This document shows positions 1 to 7,764 of a stretch of 64,000 nt of DNA, piece by piece. The stretch is from NCBI GenBank assembly GCA_017516315.1, contig JAFXDE010000024.1, positions 1-64,000 on the forward strand, in the 5' to 3' direction. Position 1 is the stretch's first letter; the number at the start of each line of letters is the position of its first letter. Below the pieces are notes generated by a model. The model had not been told where the DNA came from and searched no databases. It was given only the letters and a program-made list of their open reading frames with translations. Made by a program: the position numbers and the translations under genes. The stretch is from Clostridia bacterium (GTDB taxonomy: Bacteria > Bacillota > Clostridia > Oscillospirales > Acutalibacteraceae).

Positions 1-264
1 TCTCTCGGGGGACTCAGAGAATCGCAGATTGTATTTTCATGCATTCCCTGGGCGGATATTACAATGTGTTCAAACGAGCGTGATTACACTGATCCGAAGC
101 TCAAAGATGACACTGCACCTATTCTAGTTTGGGGTAAATATACAGAACAAAACGGCAAGTATATTATCAATATGACTCTTGATGTTAACCACCGATTCAT
201 TGACGGATATTTTGTAGGTCAGTTTGTTCAGAAGCTTGAAGAAAAAATTGCAGAATTAAAGTAA
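1..264 (+). CDS. chloramphenicol acetyltransferase-like protein (3' end only)
   Basis: The reading frame is open from base 1 and ends at the TAA at 262-264, so the gene starts outside the window; about 87 residues are visible. The tail resembles the C-terminal part of type A chloramphenicol acetyltransferases: a PILVWGKYTEQNGK stretch matches the conserved P-I-x-x-x-G-K-Y-x-E-Q-x-G-K block, and NHRFIDGYFV matches the catalytic HHxxxDG segment, with the histidine and the D-G kept but the first H replaced by N. These enzymes transfer acetyl from acetyl-CoA to chloramphenicol; many gut homologues act on other or unknown substrates. Family placement is fairly safe; drug resistance is not shown. 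Confidence 0.75.
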   Translation, partial: SLGGLRESQIVFSCIPWADITMCSNERDYTDPKLKDDTAPILVWGKYTEQNGKYIINMTLDVNHRFIDGYFVGQFVQKLEEKIAELK

Positions 265-265
265 A

Positions 266-411
266 TTATTTCTTCGCAAAAGTTTCGTATGTAAATCTTG
301 CTCCGAGTCTGAAGCCTGATATAAAGCTGTCAGCATTACTTGTTGTTGAAAACTCAACATAAGCGCTTACGTAGTTTTGAAACAGCTCCTTATCTTCACC
401 GGCAAGTCCTT
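266..411 (-). pseudogene. C-terminal remnant of a small DUF6809-like protein
   Basis: Read on the minus strand, the frame ending at the TAA complementary to 266-268 encodes about 47 residues (LAGEDKELFQNYV..., then SFISGFRLGARF near the end). The S-F-x-x-G-F-R-L-G-A-R block is what I remember as the C-terminal signature of the small clostridial DUF6809 family. An in-frame stop lies immediately upstream of the visible piece and no start codon or N-terminal half follows, so it is truncated. The truncation point lies next to the palindrome array. Family name is from memory and should be checked; coding character of the fragment is convincing. Confidence 0.5.
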
Positions 412-440
412 ATTTGTTTGTGTTTGTGTCCGCAGGGCAC

Positions 441-587
441 AACATCGTTTTGCATCTTTAGTTGCAAATATCGTTTCGAGCATAGCGAGAACATTGTTCC
501 GCTTGAGTGGACACAAAAGGGAGTTGCGACAAGTCGCAAACAGTGTTATGCTTCGCATAAACAGTGTTGCACTTCGTGCAAAAGAAT
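441..587 (+). repeat. array of about six short palindromes with different stems
   Basis: Small inverted repeats recur every 21-26 bases. The three best are TTGCGAC-AA-GTCGCAA (524-539), TTATGC-TTC-GCATAA (546-560) and TTGCAC-TTC-GTGCAA (567-581). Upstream, TCCGCT-TG-AGTGGA (498-511) needs one G-T pair, TTTGCA...TGCAAA (449-468) has a long loop, and 475-491 is imperfect. Linkers are similar (ACAGTG, ACATTG, AACATCG). Stem sequences differ between units while pairing is kept, as if arms were changing together. I do not recognise a named element. Confidence 0.7.
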
Positions 588-595
588 GTTATAAT
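567..595 (+). promoter_or_regulatory. promoter whose -35 box is the arm of the last palindrome
   Basis: TTGCAC (567-572) and TATAAT (590-595) are separated by exactly 17 bases, and the -10 is preceded by TGT (extended -10). The -35 box is the left arm of the final hairpin. It points at the small membrane protein starting at 617. Confidence 0.65.
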
Positions 596-616
596 CAAAA
601 CAAAGGCGGTGGTTAA

Positions 617-877
617 GTGAAAAGATTGCGTAATTTTCTATTGGTTTTAATTTTTATCCTTTTAGGCGCGTGTGCTTTTCGTTCATTTGCAATATATAAC
701 GATTTCACAAGACACCCTGATTTGTACGCCACATATTCAGCACCTTGGTATTTGAGCATTATTCTCACGGTTATTTTCACTGTTGCATTGATTGCGATTA
801 TAACAGTAATTTATTTTATTGTTGGTTATATTATTAAGAAACTAAATAATAAGTACGATAAACAACTTGGCATGTGA
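617..877 (+). CDS. small two-helix membrane protein
   Basis: Eighty-six residues starting at a GTG, preceded by a purine-rich site (AAAGGCGGTGG). Two hydrophobic segments are visible, roughly residues 6-27 and 46-72, and the tail is short and basic (KKLNNKYDKQ). The first segment ends in an LLGACAF stretch that loosely resembles a lipobox, but the second helix and the lack of a clear charge pattern make a lipoprotein less likely. No family recognised. It stands alone between the promoter at 567-595 and the terminator at 898-941. Confidence 0.6.
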   Translation: MKRLRNFLLVLIFILLGACAFRSFAIYNDFTRHPDLYATYSAPWYLSIILTVIFTVALIAIITVIYFIVGYIIKKLNNKYDKQLGM

Positions 878-897
878 ATGGTTCGTAACAGCCGTTT

Positions 898-941
898 AGA
901 GTGTTCATTACGGATTCAAGTGATGAACACTCTGTTTTTTT
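898..941 (+). terminator. intrinsic terminator
   Basis: AGAGTGTTCAT (898-908) pairs perfectly with ATGAACACTCT (923-933), followed by a G and seven Ts. It closes the small membrane protein unit. Confidence 0.85.
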
Positions 942-1059
942 CGTTTCATCATAATGGTATAGAGAGGCTCATTTTCAATAATTGGGTTAAAGAGTTAAAA
1001 CAGAGCAATGTATTAACAGCGGCAAGCACTTGAACCGTACATAAATATATATCCTTAGG

Positions 1060-1089
1060 TTGATTTGTCCGGTAAAGTTGTGGTATAAT
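1060..1089 (+). promoter_or_regulatory. promoter for the sulfatase gene
   Basis: TTGATT (1060-1065) and TATAAT (1084-1089), 18-base spacer, 37 bases before the sulfatase start. The stretch 942-1059 shows nothing else I can name. Confidence 0.6.
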
Positions 1090-1125
1090 TCAAAAATATA
1101 AATTATATTTTTCTGGTGATTTTCT

Positions 1126-2532
1126 ATGAGTAAAAAACCGAATGTTTTATTTATCGTGACTGACGATCAGCGTTTTGATACGATTCACGCTCTTGGTAAT
1201 AATGAAATCATTACGCCGAATCTTGATAAGCTCAGCAAAAGAGGTACAGCTTTTGCCCGTGCACACATAGCAGGCGGAACTTGCGGTGCTGTATGTATGC
1301 CCAGCCGTGCAATGATTTTGTCGGGCAGAAATCCTTTTCATCTTGAAGAGCTCGGAGGCAATATCCCGCCCGAGCATAAAACTCTTGCCGAAACCTTTAA
1401 AAATAACGGTTATGAAACTATAGGTCTCGGCAAATGGCATAATGGCTGTCCTGCTTATGCACGAAGCTTTACTCAGGGCGCAAAAATCTTTTTCGGCGGT
1501 ATGTGGGATCATTGGAATGTACCTACCTGTCGTTATGATCCGACCGGTAAATATGATAATGTTATAAATTTTGTAGTCGATTTTTATAAAGATAACCGTC
1601 CTCAGACTCAGCATTGCGATGAGTTTGACCCGGGTAAGCATTCAAGCACGTTGCTTACTGATTCTGCAATCGAGCTTCTCAAAAAAAATACAGGCAAGGA
1701 TAAACCTTTCTTTATGTATCTTGCTTACCTTGCGCCGCATGACCCGAGAACGATGCCTGACAGATTCCGTGAAATGTATGATGAAGAAAAAATTACTCTT
1801 CCGCCAAATTTTCAGAAAATCATCGACACAAACTATCCGTTAATGGTTCATCGTGACGAGGCCCTTGCTGCATATCCCAGAGAGGAGAAAGAAATCAGAC
1901 GCCATATTGCAGAGTATTTCGCAATGATAACTCATCTTGATTATGAAATAGGAAGGGTTCTTGAAGCTCTTCGGGAAACCGGCGAAGAGGATAACACGAT
2001 CATCGTATTCACCGGCGACAACGGTCTTGCTGTAGGGCAGCACGGATGGCTGGGTAAAGAGGATATTTATGAGCACGGTGTACGAATTCCTCTTATTATA
2101 GCGGGTCCCGGAATTGCAAAGAACAAACGGAATGATGCTTATGTTTATCTTTATGATATTTTCCCCACCTTATGTGAAAAGATCGGAATAAAAACTCCTT
2201 CTTCGGTTGACGGAAAAAGTTTCGCCCATCTTCTTGACGGTGAACACGGCGAAAGCTTCCGTGATGAGCTCTATCTGATATTCGACCGATTTGTCCGCGG
2301 TGTGAAGGATGAAAGATACAAGCTTATTGAATACCGTAACGGTGATAAGGATGAGGACAAATGGACATTTCTTTATGATATTAAAAATGATCCTTGGGAG
2401 ACAAAAAATCTTGCACAGGATATGAGATACGCCGATAAGGTTACGGAAATGCGTGAAAAGCTTCTTATTTACCGCGATGAATGGGAGGAACAGTCTCATC
2501 CGTGGGGAATTGATTTCTGGAAAAGATTTTAG
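1126..2532 (+). CDS. sulfatase, Cys-type (alkaline phosphatase superfamily)
   Basis: A 468-residue sulfatase. Visible marks: N-terminal metal site in VTDDQRFDT (D13, D14), and the modification motif C-M-P-S-R with Cys57 as the residue converted to formylglycine; a TGDNG block near residue 295 supplies further metal ligands. The C-x-P-S-R form is matured in anaerobes by a radical-SAM enzyme, which is not encoded here. No signal peptide is seen, so a cytoplasmic role on imported sulfated sugars or aryl sulfates is likely. It has its own promoter and terminator. The ribosome site (TGGTGAT) is weak. Substrate cannot be read from sequence. Confidence 0.92.
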   Translation: MSKKPNVLFIVTDDQRFDTIHALGNNEIITPNLDKLSKRGTAFARAHIAGGTCGAVCMPSRAMILSGRNPFHLEELGGNIPPEHKTLAETFKNNGYETIGLGKWHNGCPAYARSFTQGAKIFFGGMWDHWNVPTCRYDPTGKYDNVINFVVDFYKDNRPQTQHCDEFDPGKHSSTLLTDSAIELLKKNTGKDKPFFMYLAYLAPHDPRTMPDRFREMYDEEKITLPPNFQKIIDTNYPLMVHRDEALAAYPREEKEIRRHIAEYFAMITHLDYEIGRVLEALRETGEEDNTIIVFTGDNGLAVGQHGWLGKEDIYEHGVRIPLIIAGPGIAKNKRNDAYVYLYDIFPTLCEKIGIKTPSSVDGKSFAHLLDGEHGESFRDELYLIFDRFVRGVKDERYKLIEYRNGDKDEDKWTFLYDIKNDPWETKNLAQDMRYADKVTEMREKLLIYRDEWEEQSHPWGIDFWKRF

Positions 2533-2546
2533 AATGACTTTATACT

Positions 2547-2577
2547 CTGCTCTCGCTTTTGTGAGAGCAGTTTTTTT
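2547..2577 (+). terminator. intrinsic terminator after the sulfatase
   Basis: CTGCTCTC (2547-2554) pairs with GAGAGCAG (2563-2570), followed by seven Ts. Confidence 0.9.
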
Positions 2578-2613
2578 GATGCTATGGTGATGTAAGCTAA
2601 AAAGAGGATATCA

Positions 2614-2642
2614 TTGACATTTATATAGTATAGTTATATAAT
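2614..2642 (+). promoter_or_regulatory. consensus sigma-A promoter of the reductase/aconitase X operon
   Basis: Perfect TTGACA (2614-2619) and TATAAT (2637-2642) with a 17-base spacer, 71 bases before the start at 2714. Such a perfect match suggests strong basal transcription. Confidence 0.85.
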
Positions 2643-2713
2643 GATTTTGTACGCTGAAGTTATTGCAGAAGACTTCGGCACAAAGAGTAAATTACTGCGA
2701 AAGGAAAGAAAGT

Positions 2714-4783
2714 ATGAACAATATCGACAAAAAATACGAAGCACTGTTCACTCCCTGGAAAATCGGTAATGTTGAAATCAAAAACCGTATCGTTATGTGC
2801 CCTATGGGCGGAACATCCCTTTTCGGATGGTTTGAGCTGGGCGGCTGTCATTTCGACAAGGAAGCAGCAAAGCTTTTCCTCGAAAGAGCAAATAATAATG
2901 TAGGTCTTATCATCCCCGGTATAGCACCTCTGCGTGACACCTTCTGGGGTAAATGGCTGTGGCAGAATCCTAAAATGTTTGAAGAGCTTAAGGAGTTTAT
3001 GGACGAAATACATAAGACAGGTGCAAAGCTCTTTGTTCAGCTTACAGCAGGTATGGGCAGAAGCTGGGCTATCACCGAGCTCGTAGCTCCCTTACATAAG
3101 AACAAATTCACACGCGCTCTCGTAAAGCCTATTCTTGACACATCCCACGAGCTGGCTTCTCCCTCTCCTCAGCCCTCACGCTGGGCGCACGATATTATCT
3201 GCCCCGAAATGACAAAGGAACAGATTCACGAAATCATCGAGGCCTTCGCTAAAACTGCCAAGCTCTGCCGTGATGCAGGCGTAGACGGTGTAGAGGTTCA
3301 CGCGGTTCATGAAGGCTACCTTCTCGATCAGTTCGCTATCGAATTTTTCAATAAGCGTACTGATGAATACGGCGGCTCCTTTGAAAACAGATATCGCTTC
3401 GCGGCAGAGGTGGTCAAGGCTATCAAGGAGGCCTGCGGTGAGGATTATCCCGTATCTCTCCGTTATTCTGTAGAGTCAAAGATGAAGGGCTTCTGCGAAG
3501 GTGCTATGCCCGGTGAGGATTACAAGGAGGTGGGCAGAGCTATGCCGGAATCCGAAAGAGCAGCAAAGTATCTCCAGGACGCAGGCTACGATATGCTCAA
3601 TGCCGACAACGGCACCTATGACTCCTGGTACTGGGCACAACCTCCCATGTATATGCCCCAGAACTGTAACCTTGACGATGTAGCACACATCAAGGAATTC
3701 GTTGATATTCCCGTAGTATGTGCAGGCCGTATGGAGCCTGATGTGGCATCAAAGGCAGTAGAGGAAGGAAAAATCGACGGTGTAGGCGTTGCCCGTCAGT
3801 TCCTCACAGACCCTGCATGGGTAACCAAGCTTATCGAGGGCAGACTCGAGGAAATCAAGCCCTGTATCTGCTGTCACAGCGGCTGCTTCAATTTCTCTTC
3901 CTCAAAGGGTCACGCAAATACTCAGGATCTTCTCGACACTATGGGTCTTGCACGCTGCGCACTCAATCCCGAAACAATGCAGTCAAAGAAATATAAAATA
4001 GTTCCCGCAAAGAAATCAAAGAAGGTCGCAGTTATCGGCGGCGGTATCGGCGGTATGGAGGCTGCTATCGTTTGCGCCAAGAGAGGCCACAAGGTTACTC
4101 TTTACGAAAAGACCGATAAGCTCGGCGGTGTATTTATTGCCGCTGCTGCTCCCTCCTTCAAGGAAAAGGACAGAGACCTCATTAAATGGTATATCCGCGA
4201 GCTTTCCTGCCACGACATCGATGTGAAGATGAACACAGAAATCAAGGATATCGCTTCTCTCGGTGCTGACGAGGTTATCGTAGCTACAGGTTCAAAGGCA
4301 AGAAAGATTCCTGTTAAGGGTGCAGATACAGCTATCGAAGCTGTAGAATATCTCCTCGGCGAAAAGGAAACCGGCGAAAAGGTTACCGTTATCGGCGGCG
4401 GTCTTACAGGCTGTGAAATCGCTTATGACCTTTACCTCAAGGGTAAAAAGCCCACTATTATCGAAATGCAGGATGATCTTATCACTACACCTGGTATCTG
4501 TCTTGCCAATACATCATTCCTTCGCGACTTCTTCAAAACATATAAGGTTCCCGTTCATCTCGAAACTTCCGTTTGCGAAATCGCTGACGGTAAGGTAGTA
4601 GCCAAGGCTAAGGACGGAAAAACCTTCGACATCGAGGCTGACAGCGTAATTATGTCGGTAGGCTATGTTCCTACTCCCGTAGCACCCAAAGCAAAGCACG
4701 TTCACCTTATCGGCGACGCTGCAAAGGTCGGAAATCTCCGTACCGTTATATGGGGTGCATGGGATATCGCTATGAAGATATAA
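2714..4783 (+). CDS. NADH:flavin oxidoreductase, Old Yellow Enzyme/2,4-dienoyl-CoA reductase family with Fe-S cluster
   Basis: A 689-residue flavoprotein of the family that includes 2,4-dienoyl-CoA reductase, 2-enoate reductase and the bile-acid enzymes BaiCD/BaiH. Order: an FMN-binding TIM barrel (about 1-370, with GVDGVEVHAVHEGYL), Fe-S cysteines (C384-x2-C387-x3-C391, probably completed by C415), then an FAD domain (VIGGGIGGMEA near 440) and an NAD(P) domain (VIGGGLTGCE near 560). It probably reduces an activated C=C bond with NAD(P)H. The ATG at 2714 is preferred over an upstream in-frame start because AAAGGAAAG lies just before it. The aconitase X genes follow 36 bases downstream, suggesting the alkene is made by that dehydratase. 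Substrate unknown. Confidence 0.9.
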   Translation: MNNIDKKYEALFTPWKIGNVEIKNRIVMCPMGGTSLFGWFELGGCHFDKEAAKLFLERANNNVGLIIPGIAPLRDTFWGKWLWQNPKMFEELKEFMDEIHKTGAKLFVQLTAGMGRSWAITELVAPLHKNKFTRALVKPILDTSHELASPSPQPSRWAHDIICPEMTKEQIHEIIEAFAKTAKLCRDAGVDGVEVHAVHEGYLLDQFAIEFFNKRTDEYGGSFENRYRFAAEVVKAIKEACGEDYPVSLRYSVESKMKGFCEGAMPGEDYKEVGRAMPESERAAKYLQDAGYDMLNADNGTYDSWYWAQPPMYMPQNCNLDDVAHIKEFVDIPVVCAGRMEPDVASKAVEEGKIDGVGVARQFLTDPAWVTKLIEGRLEEIKPCICCHSGCFNFSSSKGHANTQDLLDTMGLARCALNPETMQSKKYKIVPAKKSKKVAVIGGGIGGMEAAIVCAKRGHKVTLYEKTDKLGGVFIAAAAPSFKEKDRDLIKWYIRELSCHDIDVKMNTEIKDIASLGADEVIVATGSKARKIPVKGADTAIEAVEYLLGEKETGEKVTVIGGGLTGCEIAYDLYLKGKKPTIIEMQDDLITTPGICLANTSFLRDFFKTYKVPVHLETSVCEIADGKVVAKAKDGKTFDIEADSVIMSVGYVPTPVAPKAKHVHLIGDAAKVGNLRTVIWGAWDIAMKI

Positions 4784-4819
4784 CTCTTAGTTAAAGCTAA
4801 AGAAAAGGAGAAAAACATT

Positions 4820-6097
4820 ATGATTCTTACCAAAGAACAGCAGGCAATTTTTGACGGCTCAAAGGGTGATGTTATGGCGAAGGTTATGAAAACCCTCGTT
4901 ATGTACGGCGAAGCCTTCGGCGCAGAAAAATTAGTACCCATTACCTCCGACTATAACCATCTGGTTACATCCTTCGGTCTTAAGGTTATGTCACCGGTTT
5001 ATGATCTTATGCAGACCATTCTCGATGCAGGTGTTGCGTCGGGTCAGAAGTTCTCTGTTGACCCCCGTCCCATCGATAAAAATGTTCCCGCAAACTTCCT
5101 TCAGAATCTTATTTTCAATAAGTTTATGTATACCAAGCAGAGCTTTTATGAGGATCAGCTTGAGAAGCTCGGACTTATGAACAAGGACGCCTTTACCTGC
5201 ACCTGCTATATGGATGAGGTAGGAAATAAGCCTAAGAAGGGTGATATTCTTTCCTGGGCTGAATCCAGTGCTGTAGTTTACGCTAACTCTGTTCTCGGTG
5301 CGAGATGTAACCGTAACTCAGGTATCATCGACATTATGGGCTCTATCGTAGGCTATGTGCCTTATTTCGGTCTTCTTACCGATGAGGGCAGAAAGGCCAC
5401 CTGGGTAATTAAGGTTCAGACTGAAAACAAGCCGGAGGCACAGCTTTTAGGCTCAGCTATCGGTATGAAGGTTATGGAGGATGTTCCTTATGTGACAGGT
5501 CTCGATAAATGGATAGGCACAGAGCTTGATGACTCTGCCTGCGCTTATCTTAAGGATTTCGGTGCCGCTACAGCATCAAACGGTGCAGTAGGTCTCTACC
5601 ATATCGACCGTCTCACTCCCGAAGCAGTCGAGCTCGGTGAAAAGCTCATCGCAGAGGGAGCCAAGGAATATATTATCGACGATGCAGAACTCGAAAGGGT
5701 TCAGAAGAACTATCCTGTTATCTGGAAAAAGCCCGATGCAGACCCGAAGCTTTGCTTTATCGGATGTCCCCATCTTTCACTTCAGCAGCTCAAGGACTGG
5801 ACAGATAACATCGAGACTGAGCTTAAGAAAAAGGGTAATTCCAAAGTAAGCGTTCCTACTGTTCTCACGGCTGCTCCCAAGGTTCTCGAGGCCTTCGAAA
5901 AGACTCCATATTATGCGAGACTCCGCGCAACAGGTGTTATCATTTCCTACATCTGTCCTCTTATGTATATGAACAATCCTCTCTGTAAGAAAATGCCTGT
6001 AATTACCTGCTCCAACAAGCTTCGTACTTACACTACAGCCAAATTCTACAAAGAAGCAGAGATATTATCAATTATTACAGACGGAGGTAAAAAATAA
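4820..6097 (+). CDS. aconitase X catalytic (large) subunit
   Basis: 425 residues matching the aconitase X (formerly DUF521) large subunit: the core SAVVYANSVLGARCNRNSG block (about 150-170), a PYFGLLTDEGRKA segment and the GCPHLS motif near residue 315. Characterised members are cis-3-hydroxy-L-proline dehydratases in bacteria and mevalonate-5-phosphate dehydratases in archaea; both remove water from a hydroxy acid using an Fe-S cluster. AAGGAG precedes the ATG. The stop overlaps the start of the small subunit by one base, as expected for a two-subunit enzyme. No proline racemase or pyrroline-carboxylate reductase is nearby, so the substrate may differ. Confidence 0.9.
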   Translation: MILTKEQQAIFDGSKGDVMAKVMKTLVMYGEAFGAEKLVPITSDYNHLVTSFGLKVMSPVYDLMQTILDAGVASGQKFSVDPRPIDKNVPANFLQNLIFNKFMYTKQSFYEDQLEKLGLMNKDAFTCTCYMDEVGNKPKKGDILSWAESSAVVYANSVLGARCNRNSGIIDIMGSIVGYVPYFGLLTDEGRKATWVIKVQTENKPEAQLLGSAIGMKVMEDVPYVTGLDKWIGTELDDSACAYLKDFGAATASNGAVGLYHIDRLTPEAVELGEKLIAEGAKEYIIDDAELERVQKNYPVIWKKPDADPKLCFIGCPHLSLQQLKDWTDNIETELKKKGNSKVSVPTVLTAAPKVLEAFEKTPYYARLRATGVIISYICPLMYMNNPLCKKMPVITCSNKLRTYTTAKFYKEAEILSIITDGGKK

Positions 6098-6540
6098 TGA
6101 AACAGTTTAAAGGCAGAGTTGTAACTCCCGGTACCGTAACAGCTCAGGCAGTTGTTACGAAAAGCGGCTTCAATACCCTCGCATCCTTTCAGAACGCCCT
6201 TCAGTTCGGTGATAAGGAAGTAAAATGCGGCGATCAGAATAACCCTGATTTATACGGTAAATCTCTTCTGAACAAGGCTCTTTGTCTTCCTCAGACTATC
6301 GGCTCCACTACCGGCGGCCTCGTTCTCTACTGTGCCTGCGCACTTAAAAAGAATCCCGCTTGTATGCTCTTTTCACAGCCTATCGACTCTCTTGCAGCTG
6401 CAGGTGCTGTTTTAGCTGATGTATGGGTTGACGGTGTGACTATGCCCGTTATAGACTCTTTGGGCGAAGAGTTTCTCGATTATGTAAAGGACGGTATGAG
6501 TGTTATCGTTAAGGCTGACGGTACAGTTGAGGTCGGCTGA
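6097..6540 (+). CDS. aconitase X swivel-domain (small) subunit
   Basis: 147 residues of the DUF126/aconitase X swivel family. The family block around G-S-S/T-x-G is present as IGSTTGGLVLY (about residue 68-78), followed by the usual segment containing D-x-A-A-x-G-A (SLAAAGAVLADV). The subunit forms the active site together with the large subunit. Its start codon shares a base with the upstream stop (TAATG), indicating coupled translation. A bidirectional hairpin terminator follows. Confidence 0.9.
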   Translation: MKQFKGRVVTPGTVTAQAVVTKSGFNTLASFQNALQFGDKEVKCGDQNNPDLYGKSLLNKALCLPQTIGSTTGGLVLYCACALKKNPACMLFSQPIDSLAAAGAVLADVWVDGVTMPVIDSLGEEFLDYVKDGMSVIVKADGTVEVG

Positions 6541-6568
6541 GATTAAGGGTTAAATATACAGCAAATAA

Positions 6569-6613
6569 AAAAACAGATGTATTTCAGTGGTTTCACTTTA
6601 ATACATCTGTTTT
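6569..6613. terminator. bidirectional intrinsic terminator
   Basis: AAACAGATGTATT (6571-6583) pairs with AATACATCTGTTT (6600-6612). A run of As before and Ts after lets it serve the plus-strand aconitase X operon and the minus-strand hydrolase. Confidence 0.8.
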
Positions 6614-6659
6614 GCGTTTATTATAAGAATATGGCACACTGTGCAAAGAGAAGGAGAAA

Positions 6660-7643
6660 TCAGTCTTTGTAGAACTCTGTGATTTCCCCGATATACCATC
6701 TGAGGGTTTCGTCGCCACTCATAAAGATTTCGTGACGGGAATTCTGAACCTTTTTTACCTTTATACGCGCCATGGAAGCGAATTTGTCCGTATATTCGCC
6801 CAAAAGCTGCTTATCATCTTCGGGCTTGAAGATGAGCATTTTGGTTTTGAGCATTTTTATGTTCTGAGGAGAGAGAATTTTATCCTTTGCCTCTAAGGAA
6901 GCTTTTACCCAGCCGAAGGAAGGACCTGAGGTCTGGTAAAGAGGCTCTCTTTTTCTTTTTTCGTGGTAATATTCGAATCTCGCTTTCGAGGAAGCATCGC
7001 TCGCTTCTGCAGTCTGCTCTCTGTCGAAAACACATCTGCCCGGTGCGGAAATACCTTTACCTCCGAACAGACAGATTCCTTTCGCAGCAGCACCTGCCAC
7101 AGCCACGGGCATACCCATATTTCCGCATATCATAGGTGAGGAAAGGACAGCCTTATGGACTGTATAGGGGTTTTTCATCATATAGAGAAGTGCCACGGTG
7201 CTTCCGAGTGAATGGGTGTAGAAATAAATCTTTTTCTCTCCGGTAAAAGGCTTTACCACATCGTTGATGAAAATCTCAAGATCCTCTCTGTAAAGCTCGA
7301 AATCGTTGGTTTCGATTCTCTCGGGCTTACTGCTTTCGTGTTCACTTTTACCGTGGCCGCGAAGCTCCGGAGAAAAAACAGAATAGCCTGATTTATGGAA
7401 ATAATAAGCCATTTCACGGAATTTTTCCGCAGACTCCGTAAAGCCGTGAAGAATAATCACACAGCCTCTCGAAAGCTTTTTTTCGTACTGCTCATAGTGG
7501 AGGGTCAGACCGTCACGGGAAAGGAAGGTACCGTCGGTTCTTTTCGAAGCAAGATAAGGCTCGACCTTTTCCGTCATGAGAGAAAAATAGTTATCTTCAT
7601 TGATTATCTGAACACCGTCGAATTTATCTAAAAAATCAAGCAT
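6660..7643 (-). CDS. alpha/beta hydrolase, lysophospholipase/monoglyceride lipase-like
   Basis: 327 residues with the serine-hydrolase plan: oxyanion segment ILHGFTES (about 64-71), LRGHGKS, nucleophile Ser145 in THSLGS, an acidic residue in FKPEDDKQLL and a C-terminal His in NSRHEIF. The nucleophile elbow has Thr instead of the usual first Gly of G-x-S-x-G. A charged segment around 205-240 probably forms the lid. It likely cleaves acyl esters of lysophospholipids or monoglycerides in the cytoplasm. AGGAGA lies before the ATG. The trxB gene lies 121 bases upstream on the same strand; no functional link is evident. Confidence 0.82.
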   Translation of the reverse strand: MLDFLDKFDGVQIINEDNYFSLMTEKVEPYLASKRTDGTFLSRDGLTLHYEQYEKKLSRGCVIILHGFTESAEKFREMAYYFHKSGYSVFSPELRGHGKSEHESSKPERIETNDFELYREDLEIFINDVVKPFTGEKKIYFYTHSLGSTVALLYMMKNPYTVHKAVLSSPMICGNMGMPVAVAGAAAKGICLFGGKGISAPGRCVFDREQTAEASDASSKARFEYYHEKRKREPLYQTSGPSFGWVKASLEAKDKILSPQNIKMLKTKMLIFKPEDDKQLLGEYTDKFASMARIKVKKVQNSRHEIFMSGDETLRWYIGEITEFYKD

Positions 7644-7764
7644 TGTAATTCTCCTTTACAGTTTCTGCCCTTTATTTTATCATAAAAGCCACGGCAAGAC
7701 AAGAGGGGAAAGAGTGAAAGCTCTATCTGTTATCATAAGGTCTCAGATGAGCTTTCCGTGTCCG

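Noticed and set aside
441..581. CRISPR-like array
   Set aside because: Units are only 21-26 bases apart, the variable part is the palindrome itself, the linkers are 6-12 bases, and no cas gene is present.
340..616. Overlapping short frames of 79-84 codons through the palindrome array
   Set aside because: They translate the repeats into Cys/Arg-rich nonsense and have no ribosome sites; the region is better explained as an array plus promoter.
4820..6540. Ordinary aconitase/isopropylmalate dehydratase
   Set aside because: The motifs (GCPHLS, SAVVYANSVLGAR, separate swivel subunit) are those of aconitase X, not of AcnA or LeuCD.
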